Below are positions 32,153 through 45,385 of a stretch of DNA of 64,000 bases, one piece after another. The first letter of the stretch is position 1. Each line of letters starts with the position of its first letter. The stretch spans positions 4,960,001 through 5,024,000 of the forward strand of contig CM065648.1 of NCBI GenBank assembly GCA_033220425.1. Reading direction: 5' to 3'. This DNA is from Lepraria neglecta. Its lineage: Eukaryota > Ascomycota > Lecanoromycetes > Lecanorales > Stereocaulaceae. The notes under the pieces are model-generated. The model was given only the letters and a program-made list of their open reading frames with translations, was not told the origin of the DNA and searched no databases. A program made the translations under genes and the position numbers.

Positions 32153-35100
32153 CTTTAAGCACCCTTAAGGATAAATACTACACCAAGAGACCCCAAGGTA
32201 TCTACCCTAAGCTCCTTAGGAGGAGGAAGCGGATAGAGGCGCCCTACTATTAACGAAGGACTCAGTAGGTATATCAAGATAGCCTAGCTCGACTTATACT
32301 ATAGAGAGAGAGATAAGCTCGAGGGATAGCTATCCTAGGTATTACTTTACTTAAAGTTTCAAGGAGACCTTATACCTATATAATAATATCCTACCTTTAC
32401 TATTACTTACTTACGTAGAAGAGCCTAGAAGTAGGTTAATCCGTTCCTAAAGAAATATATAGAGGATAACAACGAAGACGGCGAAATAAAGCTATAGATA
32501 GAGAGTATAGCTATATTTAGACTCGAAATCTGCCGTATATTCGGTCTATTAAACAAAGTTAATATAGCGATATAAACTATCTAGTATATAACCCAGAAGA
32601 AATCTATATCGGAGTATTCGACTTAATTTCAGTAATATATAGTAAAGACTAACTAGGACGATAATATATTAATAACTATATACCGAAGAGGTCTAAAGGA
32701 TAATATTAAAGACGAGCTTATAAGGTTAGGGATTATTATCAATACCCTAGACAAATTAATTAAAGAAGTAATCGAAATTAATAATAAGTTATTTAAGAGG
32801 ACTATAGAGAAAAGATATAATAGAGGAGTCGACGGAATAGGATACTTAAGCTTTTTTACTAAATCAAGGAGCTATCGCCTAGGATACAAGGAACGCGACC
32901 TCTATAGATATACGCCTATAGAACTAGACTTTACTAAGAAAAAAGGAAAGTAAGCCTTTAGAGGGCCTGTAAGGGGTAAGAAGTAGTAAAGGGGCAAGAA
33001 AATACTAAAGTATTATAGCTATAGTAAACCGGGCTACTTCGCTAGAGACTATAAGTCGAAAAATATAGTATATCGACCGTAGCTAAATATACTAGAGAAA
33101 TTTTATATCTAGGATAATATAGACGGTACGCCTAAGGAGACTCTACTAGTATAGGATAAAGTTAAAGAAGATATTAGTTCCTAGTATAATAGGATAATAT
33201 AAGAAGAACTTAACGAAGAATCCGAAAATAGCGATAATAATTTTATAAGGAAATTCAACGCGCGTATTAGGGAATACTATAAGGATAACCTAAATACTAA
33301 AGACGGTAGTAAGACTTAAGAAGAAGAATCTAAGTAGGATTAGAACGAGAGCGAAACGGACCTAGAGTAGGAAGAAGCCCTTAGTATATCGGAAGCTAAA
33401 TAGGAAGAAGTATAACTACTAGGGAAATTAATACCTGAAACTACTACGTCTAAGGAGAAGAAGAGAGGAAACTCTAAGGAACTAGAATATAAAGAAACCT
33501 TAAAGGACTACTAGATAGATCGGAACTATCGTAGTCATAAAAGTATACTATAGGAGGAATATATATCGCTTCACTACGTATAGTATAGTATATTAAGGAA
33601 TATAGCCAGAGGACTAACGAGGGTACTACCCTACGGATATAACTTTTATAACTACTATCAGGAAGATAGATATCTATAGTATCTCGTAATAAAAAGAATT
33701 TACTAGTTCTTCCTAGGACGTAGTAAGAAATAGTTAGAAAAGCTTAGAAAGGATTTAAGCTACGACCTATACTCTAAAAACTGTAACTAGCTAGAATAGT
33801 ATACTTATTTATACGATAACTATAAGGAATATATATAGTTAAAGTCGGAAGCTGGATTCCTACTCCTATAAACGGGAAAAGAGTAATCCCTTATAGTAGA
33901 GGTAGCTATAAGGAGATCAATATATTAACCTCTAAATAACATCTGTATTCCGCGTAATATAATATATATATAAAAATACCGGTAATTGTTAACGGATAGC
34001 GGACCGTTGCGATAATAGACTCTAGGGCTACTAGAAACTTTATCTCGCGAGACTTAGTATAAGTAACTAGGATACTAACTTAGAAGAAGTTATAGTAGTA
34101 TAACCTTTAGATAGCTAATAGGTTAATACTATTAATAGGAAAGGTAGATAAAGAGATACTTTCGTTACCTATTATAATTTAGTGCTACTATAAGGAGATT
34201 ACCTTTAATGTCGTTAGGATAGCTACTTATTATATAATTTTAGGAATATCTTGGTTAAAGAAGTATAACCTAATAATTAATTAGGCTCGAGGAGTACTTA
34301 GGATAGATTAATCCGGTAATATTACCAGGATTATAGCTATATATTAGTAGCGTTTAATAATAGATAAGAAGTCGAACCGAAGACTAGTCGAGGTATATAT
34401 TACCTTAGCTTTATATAAGGACGGTACTAAAAGGTAGTCTAACTCTATAGTTACTAGTAAAGGTTAGCGGGATAAAAAAGTAAGAGTTAAGGGGGGAACT
34501 AATATACTCTCTATCCCTCGAGAGTATAATAAGTAGGTATATTTATTCGAGGAAGAGATGAATATAGAAGTATTACCTAGGTACTAGCTATAGGATTATA
34601 AGATCGAACTCGAACCTAGTAAACAGCCAATATTTAGACCTATTTACGTATTATTAGAAAAGGAACTTAAAGTACTTCGTAGATATATTAATAAGAACCT
34701 TAAAAAGGGATTTATTCGGGAATCTAAATTACTAGTAGGTTACCTAATCCTCTTTATACTAAAAAAGGACGGAAGCTTAAGGCTATACGTCGACTATCGA
34801 AAGTTAAACGATATTACTATTAAAAATAGATTTCTATTACTAAATATAGAGGAGCTATAGGATCGGCTTAGAAAGGCAAAGATATTTACTAAACTAGATC
34901 TTAGAGGTATATATAACTTAATTTAGATAAAAGAAGGCGAAGAATAGAAAACTACCTTCCGAATAAGATATAGCTATTATAAATATCTAGTAACACCGTT
35001 TAGACTTACTAACGTACTAGTAATCTACTAAGTATTTATTAATAATATTATACGAGTATACTTAGATTAAATAGTAATAGCGTATCTTGATAATATACTA

Positions 35101-36719
35101 ATTTATTCTAAGAATAAGAAAGAATATATTAAGTATATATAGGATATCCTTAGATATCTATTATAAGCGAAACTTCTTCTTAAACTAGAAAAGTGCGAAT
35201 TTTATCGATAGTCGATAGAATTTCTAGGATTTATAGTTAGTATAGAAGGTATTAGTATAAGCCTAGACAAGATTAAAGCTATAGCGGAATAGTCTATACT
35301 ATAGGATATTAAAGTAGTATAAAGCTTTTTAGGGTTCGCTAACTTTAATAGAAAGTTTATTAAAGGCTACTTAAAGAAAGTACTACCTCTAACGGATATT
35401 ACGAAAAAGGATATTAGATTTACGTAGGGAAAAGACTAATAAAAATTATTCGATACATTAAAGAAAGTATATATAGATCTACTAGTACTCTATACCTTTT
35501 AGGCTAACGAACCGGCCCGTATCGAAATAGATATATCGGATCTCGTAATCGGAGTATACCTATATTAAATAAAGGACTAGAAGTAGTACCTAGTTACCTA
35601 CTATTCAAGGAAGATATTAGTAGTAGAATAGAATTATAATATATACGATAAGGAACTACTTGCTATAGTATATATATTATAGAACTAGCGAGTATACGCA
35701 GAGAGCTACTCGGACCTAACTATCTTTATAGATTATAAGAATCTTCTTAACTTTATAATAACAAAGGAGCTAAATAGAAGATAAGTTCGATAGTTAGAGC
35801 TATTAGGATAATATAAATTCAAAATAACCTATACCCTAGGAAAGGAAAATAGTCGAGCGGATACTCTTAGTAGGCGATCGGACTATATAGAAGAAAAGAA
35901 TATTACGGAACGACCAATTCTAAAGAGAGATGCGGATAGATTACTAGTACTATACTAGGTATTAGCAGCGACCCTTTATATATTAGGACCCGATACGACT
36001 AATAGAATTATAAAGGCCTATAATAATAATATATTTATAATAAATCTAAGGAAGGATTAATAGGATTTAGTATTACTTAAGTACTAGGGTAAGATCTACT
36101 TATCTGATATTTATATTGAAGAAGTAATTAGGGATTACTATAATAACCCTTTATAAGGTTATCTAGGAGTATCTAAGACTATAGAACTCCTTAGACGAGG
36201 ATACGCGGTATCGAAGCTTCGGGCACGCGTTAAATAATATATTAAAGAATATATCGAGTGCTAGCAAAATAAGGCTATATAATATACCAAGTATAGATAA
36301 ATATAATTTACTTCTATACTAGAGTTACTATAGGATAATATTATAATAGACTTTATAGTTAAACTACTACCTTTAAAGGACCTAGCTACGTAGAATAACT
36401 TCGATTTAATTATAGTTATTATAGATAAACTTACTAAATATATAATTATAATACTATTTAAAGAAATCTATAAAGCGGATTAGCTAGCTTTCGTACTACT
36501 CGATAAGCTAATAAGGGATTATAATATACCTAAATTAATAATATCCAATAGAGACAAGTTATTTATATCTAACTACTAGAGAACGCTAATAGTAGCGATT
36601 AGAACGAAACTTCGGATATTAATAGCGTATTATCCGTAAACTAATAGATAGATAGAACGTATAAATCAAACTATAGAAGTATATTTAAGATATTACGTAA
36701 ACTAGAAATAGGATAACTA

Positions 36720-37314
36720 TAGCCCGGAAAGATATGGGATATCCTATAGGATATCCCAAAGGTTAGGTATGGGATTCCGGTATGGGATGGGATTAGAAGA
36801 TCCTAAATCCCATATCTTTTAGGAGATATAGGATGGGATCTCAATGGGATATCCTACGGTATGGGATATTGGTGGGATTATCTAATAGTACGGGATATTT
36901 TCGGGATATCCTAGTGGCGGATAAGATAAGACCTATATAAAGTATACTTAGAATTTCTAGTCATCGTTCTAGTTATCAAAACTTCAATTTTTTTTTGAAT
37001 ATTCTATAATATAGAATATTCTAGTAGGAATTATAGAATATTTAAAAAAAATATTTGAAGTTTTGATAACTAGAACGATGACTAGAAATTCTAAGTATAC
37101 TTTATATAGATCTTATCTTATCCGCCACTAGGATATCCCGAAAATATCCCGTACTATTAGATAATCCTACCAATATCCCATACCGTAGGATATCCCATTG
37201 AGATCCCATACCTCCTACTAATGGTATGGGATTTTAGACCTTGATACTATACTATACCCCGAGATGGGTAAGAGAGCCAATATCCCATACTATCCTATAT
37301 CTTTCCGGGCCATA
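36720..37314. mobile_element. 595-bp hairpin (fold-back) DNA element inside E1
   Basis: Termini TAGCCCGGAAAGATATGGG and, inverted, TATGGCCCGGAAAGATATAGG are flanked by a perfect 10-bp duplication AGGATAACTA (36710-36719 and 37315-37324); E3 at the homologous place (about 49925-49935) has a single copy of this site. The two arms (about 36845-37000 and 37045-37215) are near-perfect inverted repeats around a short AT-rich loop at about 37005-37035. There is no coding capacity. A 10-bp duplication fits a Mutator-like (MULE) transposase as helper. The motif GGGATATCC and its variants recur throughout. Confidence 0.85.
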
Positions 37315-37959
37315 AGGATAACTAGGTTTTACTACTTCTAATAGTATAACTAGCGTATAATAACAAGAGGTTAGATATAATAGGACTAATACTATTCTTT
37401 ACTAATTATAGAAAGAATCTAAATATATTTCTAGACCTAAGGAAAGGTCCTAATATAGAGAAAGCCTTAGTAAAGATAGGAGAGCTAAAGAATTTATATA
37501 AAGATATATAAAGTTCTATTAAGAGCTCGAACTATAAGTTAAAGGAATAGGTCGATAAGAGAAGAAAGAATATTCCTTAGCTAAAAGAGAGGGATAAAGT
37601 ATATCTCCTAATAAAAAATATAAGAATAATAAGACTAAATAAGAAACTAGATTATATTAAGATCGGACTATTCTTAATTAAACGGGTAAAGGGACCTATT
37701 AACTATGAACTCGAGCTTCTACCTAATACTAAGGTATATCCGGTATTCTATATCTTACTCTTAGAGCTAGTAGACTCTAATATACCTCTCTAAGAAATGT
37801 TTTATTATAATATTAAGGAAGAAATAGAGTATAAGGTTAAGAGGATCCTAGATAGAAGGAATTAGTTCTATCTAGTTAAATAGAAAGGGTATAATAAAAC
37901 GGAAAATACCTAGGAACCTCTTAGGAGCCTTGTAGGGAACTATAGGGAATATCTATAAG

Positions 37960-38515
37960 AGTTCTATTAGAGATAAGAGAGGACTAGTCGAAGCCCTCAG
38001 GGGCTTCTAAACTATCGGGGAGATCGAAATATTCGGACAAGACGTTAAAAGGAAGATTATTAGAGTTAAGTAGAGTAGCCTCGTCGCGCTCTATCTCCTT
38101 AATATTTAATAGCTTATAATAAACTAATAGGTCTTCCTCCTCTTTAAGCTTCTTAACTTCGCGGTTTAGCCTTATAGTATATATAATAAGCTTAGCTTAC
38201 TTACGGAGCGCTTCGCGTAGCGCAACTATCTTTTTATAACATTTCTTTTATATATAGCGAAGCTTGGCCTTAGAGAAGGCAAGCTCGCAGGATAGTCTAG
38301 ACGACGTATACTCCACGTACGACTCCGATTCGGCCCTAATACGGCACTCCTTCTCGTAATAAATATAGTACTTATACTGCCGTATAACGACGATAGCGGT
38401 ACTCGAGCTAGCGAGAATACGCTGCCTTCTAATTACTAACTTAGATAGGATCTCGGGGTTTAGACGAGGTATAAAGGATAGTAGATTACCCTTAGGACGA
38501 GAATTCTAGAAGGGG
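37960..38515 (-). other. E1 antisense reading region between chromodomain and 3' LTR
   Basis: On the strand opposite to gag-pol, a largely readable region starts just inside the polypurine tract and runs toward the integrase end. It encodes charged, Glu/Lys/Leu-rich helical sequence and ends with an acidic Phe-Asp/Pro segment also seen in the other copies. It is more diverged than the versions in E2-E4 and interrupted several times. Confidence 0.55.
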
Positions 38516-38522
38516 GAGCTAG

Positions 38523-38977
38523 TATTATAAGCCAAGAATATACTAGGAGGAACGCGCTACAGGCGTACGAGGGAGTATAAGCTTGGCAGGGTCTGGTTCA
38601 GACGAATTAATATTCGACTTATTCAACTCGGATATAGTTTAGACGAATCGATGTTCGACTCGTTCGACTCGGACATAGTTTAGACAAATCAATATTCGAC
38701 TCGTTTGAATATAGATGCTTAGCGTGGATTTCCTATTGCTATATATACGGAGTACTACTTACTACTTGGAGTATTGTGCTCAACTTCTATTTACATCTAG
38801 TACTTACTATATACGATAGATCTCTTAGGCTAGGCACTGAACATATATTATCTAATTATATACCAGACCCGCTTAGCACTATATTGAAGCCTGCTTCACA
38901 CTCTTACTCTATATACCTCTATCCTAGTAAGAATCAATCTATAAACGGACCGTCGGTACGCAACACGGTTCGTAACA
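38523..38977 (+). repeat. E1 3' LTR
   Basis: 455 bp; 41 bp longer than the 5' LTR because it carries a third copy of the GACGAATCGATGTTCG-type unit (about 38596-38705). Downstream half is shared with the other gypsy LTRs in the window. Confidence 0.88.
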
Positions 38978-39685
38978 CAGTAGCTCCGCCTCAGTACTTG
39001 ATATAGTAATAGTAGCCTATTTTGAAGCTTTCTAATCTATAGGTCCGCTATAGAGCTAGATAAGGTAGCTAAATAAGCTCTTCCGAGTTTTCTGATTATC
39101 GGCGAAAGCTATATTAGTACTAGAGAGGAATATAGAGTCAATCTTAGATTTTAAAAACTTAATAGCTAGGGTTTTTATATAATAAAGATATACGAGAAGC
39201 CTATTAGCTATAGTTAAATATATCGATAATAGATTAATAAGGAACTACGCTAGCTTAGCTATAGCGAATATAATATCTAGCCTTATAGTCTTTACTACGA
39301 ATATAAGTAATCTAATACGCTATTAGTAGGTATAGATTTATACTTTTATTGCAGTATCTTTATATTCTACTAGTTAATCTATAAGGAGTAGTATTCTAGG
39401 ACTTAGCCTACTTATTGAGATATAGTATTATTCTACTAGCTTTTCTATATATAAGTCTTAATATAGATAGAGCTAATTATCGCTTCGAATAATCCGAATA
39501 CCTAGGAACTAGTTAAGATTACCTAAGCTCCGAATCTTATATTTAGTAAAGAGTACTACCTTAAATTAGATAAACTTCTTCTTATCTTAGGAATAATAAA
39601 GTAGTATCAAATCGTCTATATAGAAGAAGAGGATAAGCTATTAGTTAGTAAAAAGATAGTCGACTCCTAGTACTAGATAGAGGCC

Positions 39686-40090
39686 TATTACGAACCGTAT
39701 TGCGTACTAACGGTCGTACTAAGGATTGTTCTCGCTGGGATGGGGGTGTATAGCGCAAGAGGTGAAGTAGGCTTCAAGTGATACTAAGCGAGTCTGGTAT
39801 ATAATTAGATGATATATATTTAGTGCCTAGCCTAAGAGATCTATCGCATGTAGTAAACAATTGAATAGTAAGTTAAGCACCATGCTCCAAGTGGTAAGCA
39901 GTGCTCCGTATATATAGATATACGAAATCCATGCCAAGCGTTCCTGATCGCATTGATCGCACTGCGCTCATCGCTTAATATGCCAAGCTTTCAGGGTCCT
40001 GTCCGAGTCGGATACTAATTCGCCGACTCGGACCATAACGGGCGCTACGCTCCTTAGGCGTATCCCTGATCATATTTCCTGACCGTAATA
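39686..40090 (-). repeat. E2 3' LTR (U3 type as E3)
   Basis: 405 bp; on the minus strand it starts TATTACGGTCAGGAAATATG, closely related to the E3 LTR start. It contains the same CGGACTCGG.. and GATCAGGGATACGC-type blocks. Confidence 0.82.
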
Positions 40091-40094
40091 TTAG

Positions 40095-40640
40095 CTCCCT
40101 CTCCTAGATTTCTCGTCCCGAGAAACTATCTATCCTTTATACTACCCTAATATACTAAATATTTAGATAAACCGATCGTTCGCCGAACGGAACTGGCTAG
40201 TAAGCTATTCGAGATCGTAATATAACTATATTCCCGATGGGTCGTCAGCGGCAAATAGTATTTAATAGGTATAGAGTCCGATAGATATTCTAACTATATA
40301 GGTAGTAGTAGAAAATACGACCTTATAGTATCGCCCCTTAAGATATATCGTATCGAGAAAGAACGAAAGGAAGTATAGGTCTAACTAAAGACTATATACG
40401 AAGAGCTGGCCTATTATATAGAAGAGACTATATATCTTTAGACTAAATTAATATATCTCTAGATATAGTATAAATATACTAAAGATAAAAAGCGGAAGGT
40501 AGTAGACTAGGAGATATAGAATATTAAAGAGTTAGAGGAAGACTAGAGGTCCGCTCTAAGCGCTCCTGATAATCTAATATTTAACGTCTCGTCTAAACGA
40601 TTCGACTTCCCCGACGGGCCGAATACCCCCGAGAGTTTTA
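40095..40640 (+). other. E2 antisense reading region
   Basis: Opposite to the E2 pol strand, beginning right beside the polypurine tract (LVPRNYLSFILP), then a block that in E4 carries paired cysteines, then a Lys/Glu-rich coiled-coil-like stretch, and an acidic Phe-rich end. Interrupted in several places. Confidence 0.65.
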
Positions 40641-43600
40641 ACTAGTCTTCTCTTATCTCTAATAGAACTCTTATAGATATTCTCTACAGTTCCCCGCAAG
40701 GTTCCTAAGAGGTTTCTAGATATTCTCTATTTCGTTATACCCTTTCTACTTAACTAGGTAGAATTAATTCTTCCTATCTAGGATCCTCTTAACCTTATAC
40801 TCTATTTCTTCCTTAATATTATAATAGAATATTTCTTATAGCGGCGTATTAGAGTTTACTAGTTCTAAGAGTAAGATATAAAATACCGGATATACCTTAG
40901 CGTCAGGTAGTAGTTAGAGTTTATAGTTAACTAGTCCTTTTACCTATTTAATTAAGAATAGTCTAACCTTAATATAATCTAGTTTCTTACTTAGTCTCGT
41001 TATTCTTATATTTTTTATTAGGAGGTATACTTTATCCCTCTCTTTTAGCTAAGGAATATTCTTTCTTTTCTTATTAACTTATTCTTTTAGCTTAATATTT
41101 AAGCCCTCGATAGATCCTTATATCTCCTTATATAAATTCTTTAGCTCTTTCGCCTTAACTAAGGCTTTTTCTATATTAGGTCCTTTTCTTAGATCTAGAA
41201 ATATATTTATATTCTTCTCGTAGCTAGTAAAGAATAGAGTTAGCCCTATCGTATCTAATCTCTTATTATTATACGCTAGTTATACTATTAGAAGTAGTAA
41301 AACCTAGTTATCTTACTTCTAGTTTATATAATATCTTAAATATACTTCTATTATTTGGTTCGCACGTTCGGTTTATCTATTAGTCTATAGATAGTACGCT
41401 ATTAATATCCGAAGTTTGGTTCTAATTACTACTATAAGCGTTCTCTAGTAGTTAGAAGTAAATAACTTATCTCTATCGAATATAATCGACCTTAGTATAC
41501 TATAATCTCTTATTAGTTTATCAAGTAGTATAAAGGCTAACTAATCTACCTTATAGGTCTCCTTGAACGGTATTATAATTATATACTTTATTAGTTTATC
41601 TATAATAACTATAATTAAGTTAAAGGTATCTTATATAGCTAGGTCCTTTAATAGTAGTAGTTTAACTATAAAGTCTATTATAATATTATCCTATAGTAAC
41701 TCTAGTATAGAAGTAAACTATATTTATCCGTACCTAGCGTATTATATAGCTTTATTTTGCTAGTACTTAATATATTCTTTAATATATTATTTAACGTATA
41801 TCCGGAGCTTCGGCGCTACGTATCCTTATCCTAGAAGTTCTATAGTTTTAGATACTCCTAGGTATCCTTATAAAGGGTTATCGTAGTAATCTCTAATTAC
41901 TCCCTCAATATATATATTAGGCAAGTAGATCTTATCCTAGTATTTAAGTAATATCGAATCCTACTAATCCTTTCTTAGGTTTATTATAAATATATTATCA
42001 CTATAGACCTTTACGATTCTATTAGTTATATTAGGTCCTAATATACGAAGGGTCGTAGCTAATACCTAGTATAGTACTAGCGATCCGTCCGCTTCTTCCT
42101 TTAGGATTAGTTACTCTATAATATTCTTTTCCTCTATATAGTCTAATTGCCTACTAAGGGTATCTACTCGACTATTATCTTTCCCTAGGGTATAGGTTAT
42201 CTTGAACTTATATTAACCTAATAGCTCTAACTATTAAACTTATCTTCTATTTAATTCCTTCGTCGTTATAAAATTAAGAAGATTCTTATAATCCGTAAAG
42301 ATAGTTAGGTCCGAGTAGCTTTCTATATATACTCGCTAGTTCTATAATATATATACTACGGCAAGTAGTTCTTTATTGTATATATTATAATTCTATTCTA
42401 CTACTAATATCTTCCTTAAATAGTAGATAACTAGATACTACTTTTAGTCTTTTATTTAATATAAGTATACTCTAATTATAAAATCTAAGGTATCTATTTC
42501 GATACGGGCCGGTATATTAGCCTAAAAGGTATAGAGTACTAGTAGATCTATATATATCTTCTTGAGTGTATCGAATAACTTCTATTAGTCTTTCCTCTAT
42601 ATAAATCCGATATCCTTCTTCGTAATATCTATTAGCGGTAGTACTTTCTTAGAGTAGCCCTTAATAAATTTCCTATTAAAATTGGCGAATCCTAAGAAGC
42701 TTTATACTACTTTAATATCCTATAGTATAGGCTATTTAGTAATAGCCTTAATCTTCTCTAGGCTTATACTAATACCTCTTATACTAACTATAAATCCTAG
42801 AAATTCTACTAATTCCTTATAGAATTCGCACTTCTCTAGTTTAAGGAGAAGTCTCGCTTATAATAGATATCCGAGGACGTCCTATATATATAGAATATAT
42901 TCTTCTTTATTCTTAGAATAAATTAGTATATTATCGAGGTACGCTATCGCTATTCGATCTAAGTATATTTATATAATATTATTAATAAGTACTTAGTAGA
43001 TTACTAGTACGTTAGTAAGTCCAAACGGTATTACTAGATACTTATAGTAGCTATATCTTGTTCGGAAGGTAGTTTTCTATTCCTCGCCTTCTTTTATCTA
43101 AATTAAGTTATATACGCCCCTAAGATCTAGTTTAGTAAATATCCTTACCTTACCGAGCCGGTCCTATAGCTCCTCTATATTTGGTAATAGGTATCTATTC
43201 TTGATAGTAATGTCGTTTAACTTTCGATAGTCGATATATAGCCTTAAGCTTCTATCCTTCTTTAGTATAAAGAGGATAGGATAACCTACTAGTAATTTGG
43301 ATTCCCGAATAAATCCTTTCTTAAGATTCTCGTCGATATACCTATATAATACCTTAAGTTCCTTTTCTGATAATATATAAATAGATTCAAATATTAGCTA
43401 TCTACTAGGTTCTAGTTCGATCTTATAATCCTATAGCTAGTATCTAGGTAATACTTTCGTATTCGTCTCTTCCTCGAATAAGTATATCTATATATTATAC
43501 TCTCGAGGGATAGAGGGTATATCGATTCCTCTTTTCTTTACTCTCACTTTATTATCTCGCTAATCTATACTAGTAACTATAGAGTCGGGCCCTCTCTATT

Positions 43601-44870
43601 AGAGTTTATCTTTATTATTCGAAGCTAAGATAATATATACCTCGACTAGTCTTCGGTTCAACTTCTTATCTACTATTAAACGCTGCCGATATATAGGTAA
43701 GATCTTAGTAATATTTCCAGATCTATCTATCTTAAGTACTCCTCGAGCCTAATCGATTATTAGATTATACTTCTTTAACTAAAATATCCCTAAAATTATA
43801 TAATAAATAGCTATCCTAATAATATTAAAGGTAATCTCCTTATAGTAGCGCTGAATTATAATAGGTAACGAATATATTTCTTCGTCTACCTTTCCTATTA
43901 ATAGTATTAACCCGTTAGCTATCTAAAGATTATACTATTATACTTTCTTTCGCGTAGGTAATCTAGTTATTTATACTAAGTCTCGCGAAATAAAGTTTCT
44001 AGTAGCTCTAGAATCTATTATCACAACGGTTCGCTATCCGTTAATAATTATCGGTATCTTTATATATATATATCGTATTGCGCGGAATATAGCTATTATT
44101 TAGGGGTTAATATATTAATCTCCTTATAGCTACCCCTACTATAAGGGATTACTCTTTTCCCGCTTATAGGAGTAGGAACCCTACCTTTAACTTTGACTAT
44201 ATATATCTTTCGTAGTTATTATATAGATAAGCGTACTATTCTACTAAATAGTACTCTTTAGCGCTTAGATTATAGTTTAGTTCTCTAATAACTCTCTTTA
44301 ACTATTCTTTATTATATCCTAGAAAGTACTAGTAAATTCTTTTCGTCGCGAGGTACTATAGATATCCGTTTTCCTAATATTCGTAGTAATAGTTATATCC
44401 GTAGGGTAGTATTCTTACTAGTCCCTTAGCTATATTCCTCGGCGTACTATACTATACGCAGTAAAGCGATATATATTCTTCCTATAGTATACTCTTGTAA
44501 CCTCGATAATTTCGATCTATCCGATAGTCTAGCTATATATATTCCTTAGAGCTTTCTTCTTTTTCCTTAGACGTAGTAGTTTTAGATATTATTCTCCTTA
44601 GTAGTTATACTTCTTTTAACTTAGCCTCTAATATAGTAAGGGCTTCTTCCTACTCTAGATCTATTTTGCTTTCTTTCTAATCCTACTTAGAATTTTCTTC
44701 TTAAGCCTTACTACTATCTTTAGTATTTAGGTTATTCCTATATTATTCCCTAATACACGTATTGAATTTCCTTATAAAATCGTTATCGCCGTTTTTGGAT
44801 TCTTTATTAAGCTCTTCTTATATTATTCTATTATACTAGGAACTAATATCTTCTTCGACTTTATCCTATA

Positions 44871-45385
44871 TATTACGATTAGGAAATATAATTAGGGATA
44901 CGCTCATGGAGCGTAGCGCTCGTTATGGTTCGAGTCGACGAGTCGGTATCCGACTCGGATAGACCCTGAAGGCTTGGCATGTTAAGCGATAAGCGCAGTG
45001 GTCGCAATAAGCGTAGATACGATTAGTACGATTAGTGCGATCAGGAAGGCTTGGTATATTAAGCGATGAGCGCAGTGGTCGTAATGAGCGCAGATGCGAT
45101 TAGTGCGATCAGTGCGATCAAGAATGCTTGGTATGGATTTCGTATATCTATATATGCGGAGCACTACTTACTACTTGGAGTATCGTGCTTAACTTCTATT
45201 TTCATCTAGTATCTACTATATACGATAGATCTCTTAGGCTAGATACTAAATATATATTATCTAATCATATACTAGACCCGCTTAGTATCACTTGAAGCCT
45301 ACTTTATACTCTTATCTAGTTATACCTCTATCCCTATTAAGAATCAATCTATATATAATATATAGTACGTAATATATTCGTAACA
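44871..45385 (+). repeat. E3 5' LTR
   Basis: 515 bp starting TATTACGATCAGGAAATATA. Two copies of an approximately 85-bp unit (AAGCGATAAGCGCAGTGGTCG-like) lie at about 44965-45130, just upstream of the shared TATATATGCGGAGCAC box. Confidence 0.9.

Larger units (their letters stand above)
31739..38977 (+). mobile_element. E1: Ty3/gypsy chromovirus fossil
   Basis: Bounded by LTRs 31739-32152 and 38523-38977 and a perfect 5-bp target duplication CAGTA (31734-31738 and 38978-38982). Order inside: gag with a zinc-knuckle remnant near 33010-33060, protease region about 33950-34300, reverse transcriptase about 34620-35200, RNase H about 35450-35850, integrase about 36050-37500 (split by a hairpin element), a chromodomain-like end near 37830-37930, an antisense reading region, then a GGGGGAGCTAG polypurine tract. 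It is broken in very many places and cannot be active. Insertion is into the RNase H region of the copia fossil. Confidence 0.9.

Noticed and set aside
41563-41763. 66-codon frame in E2, also 58062-58364 in E4
   Set aside because: Both are antisense shadows of the integrase region; the match between them reflects the shared element, not a separate gene.
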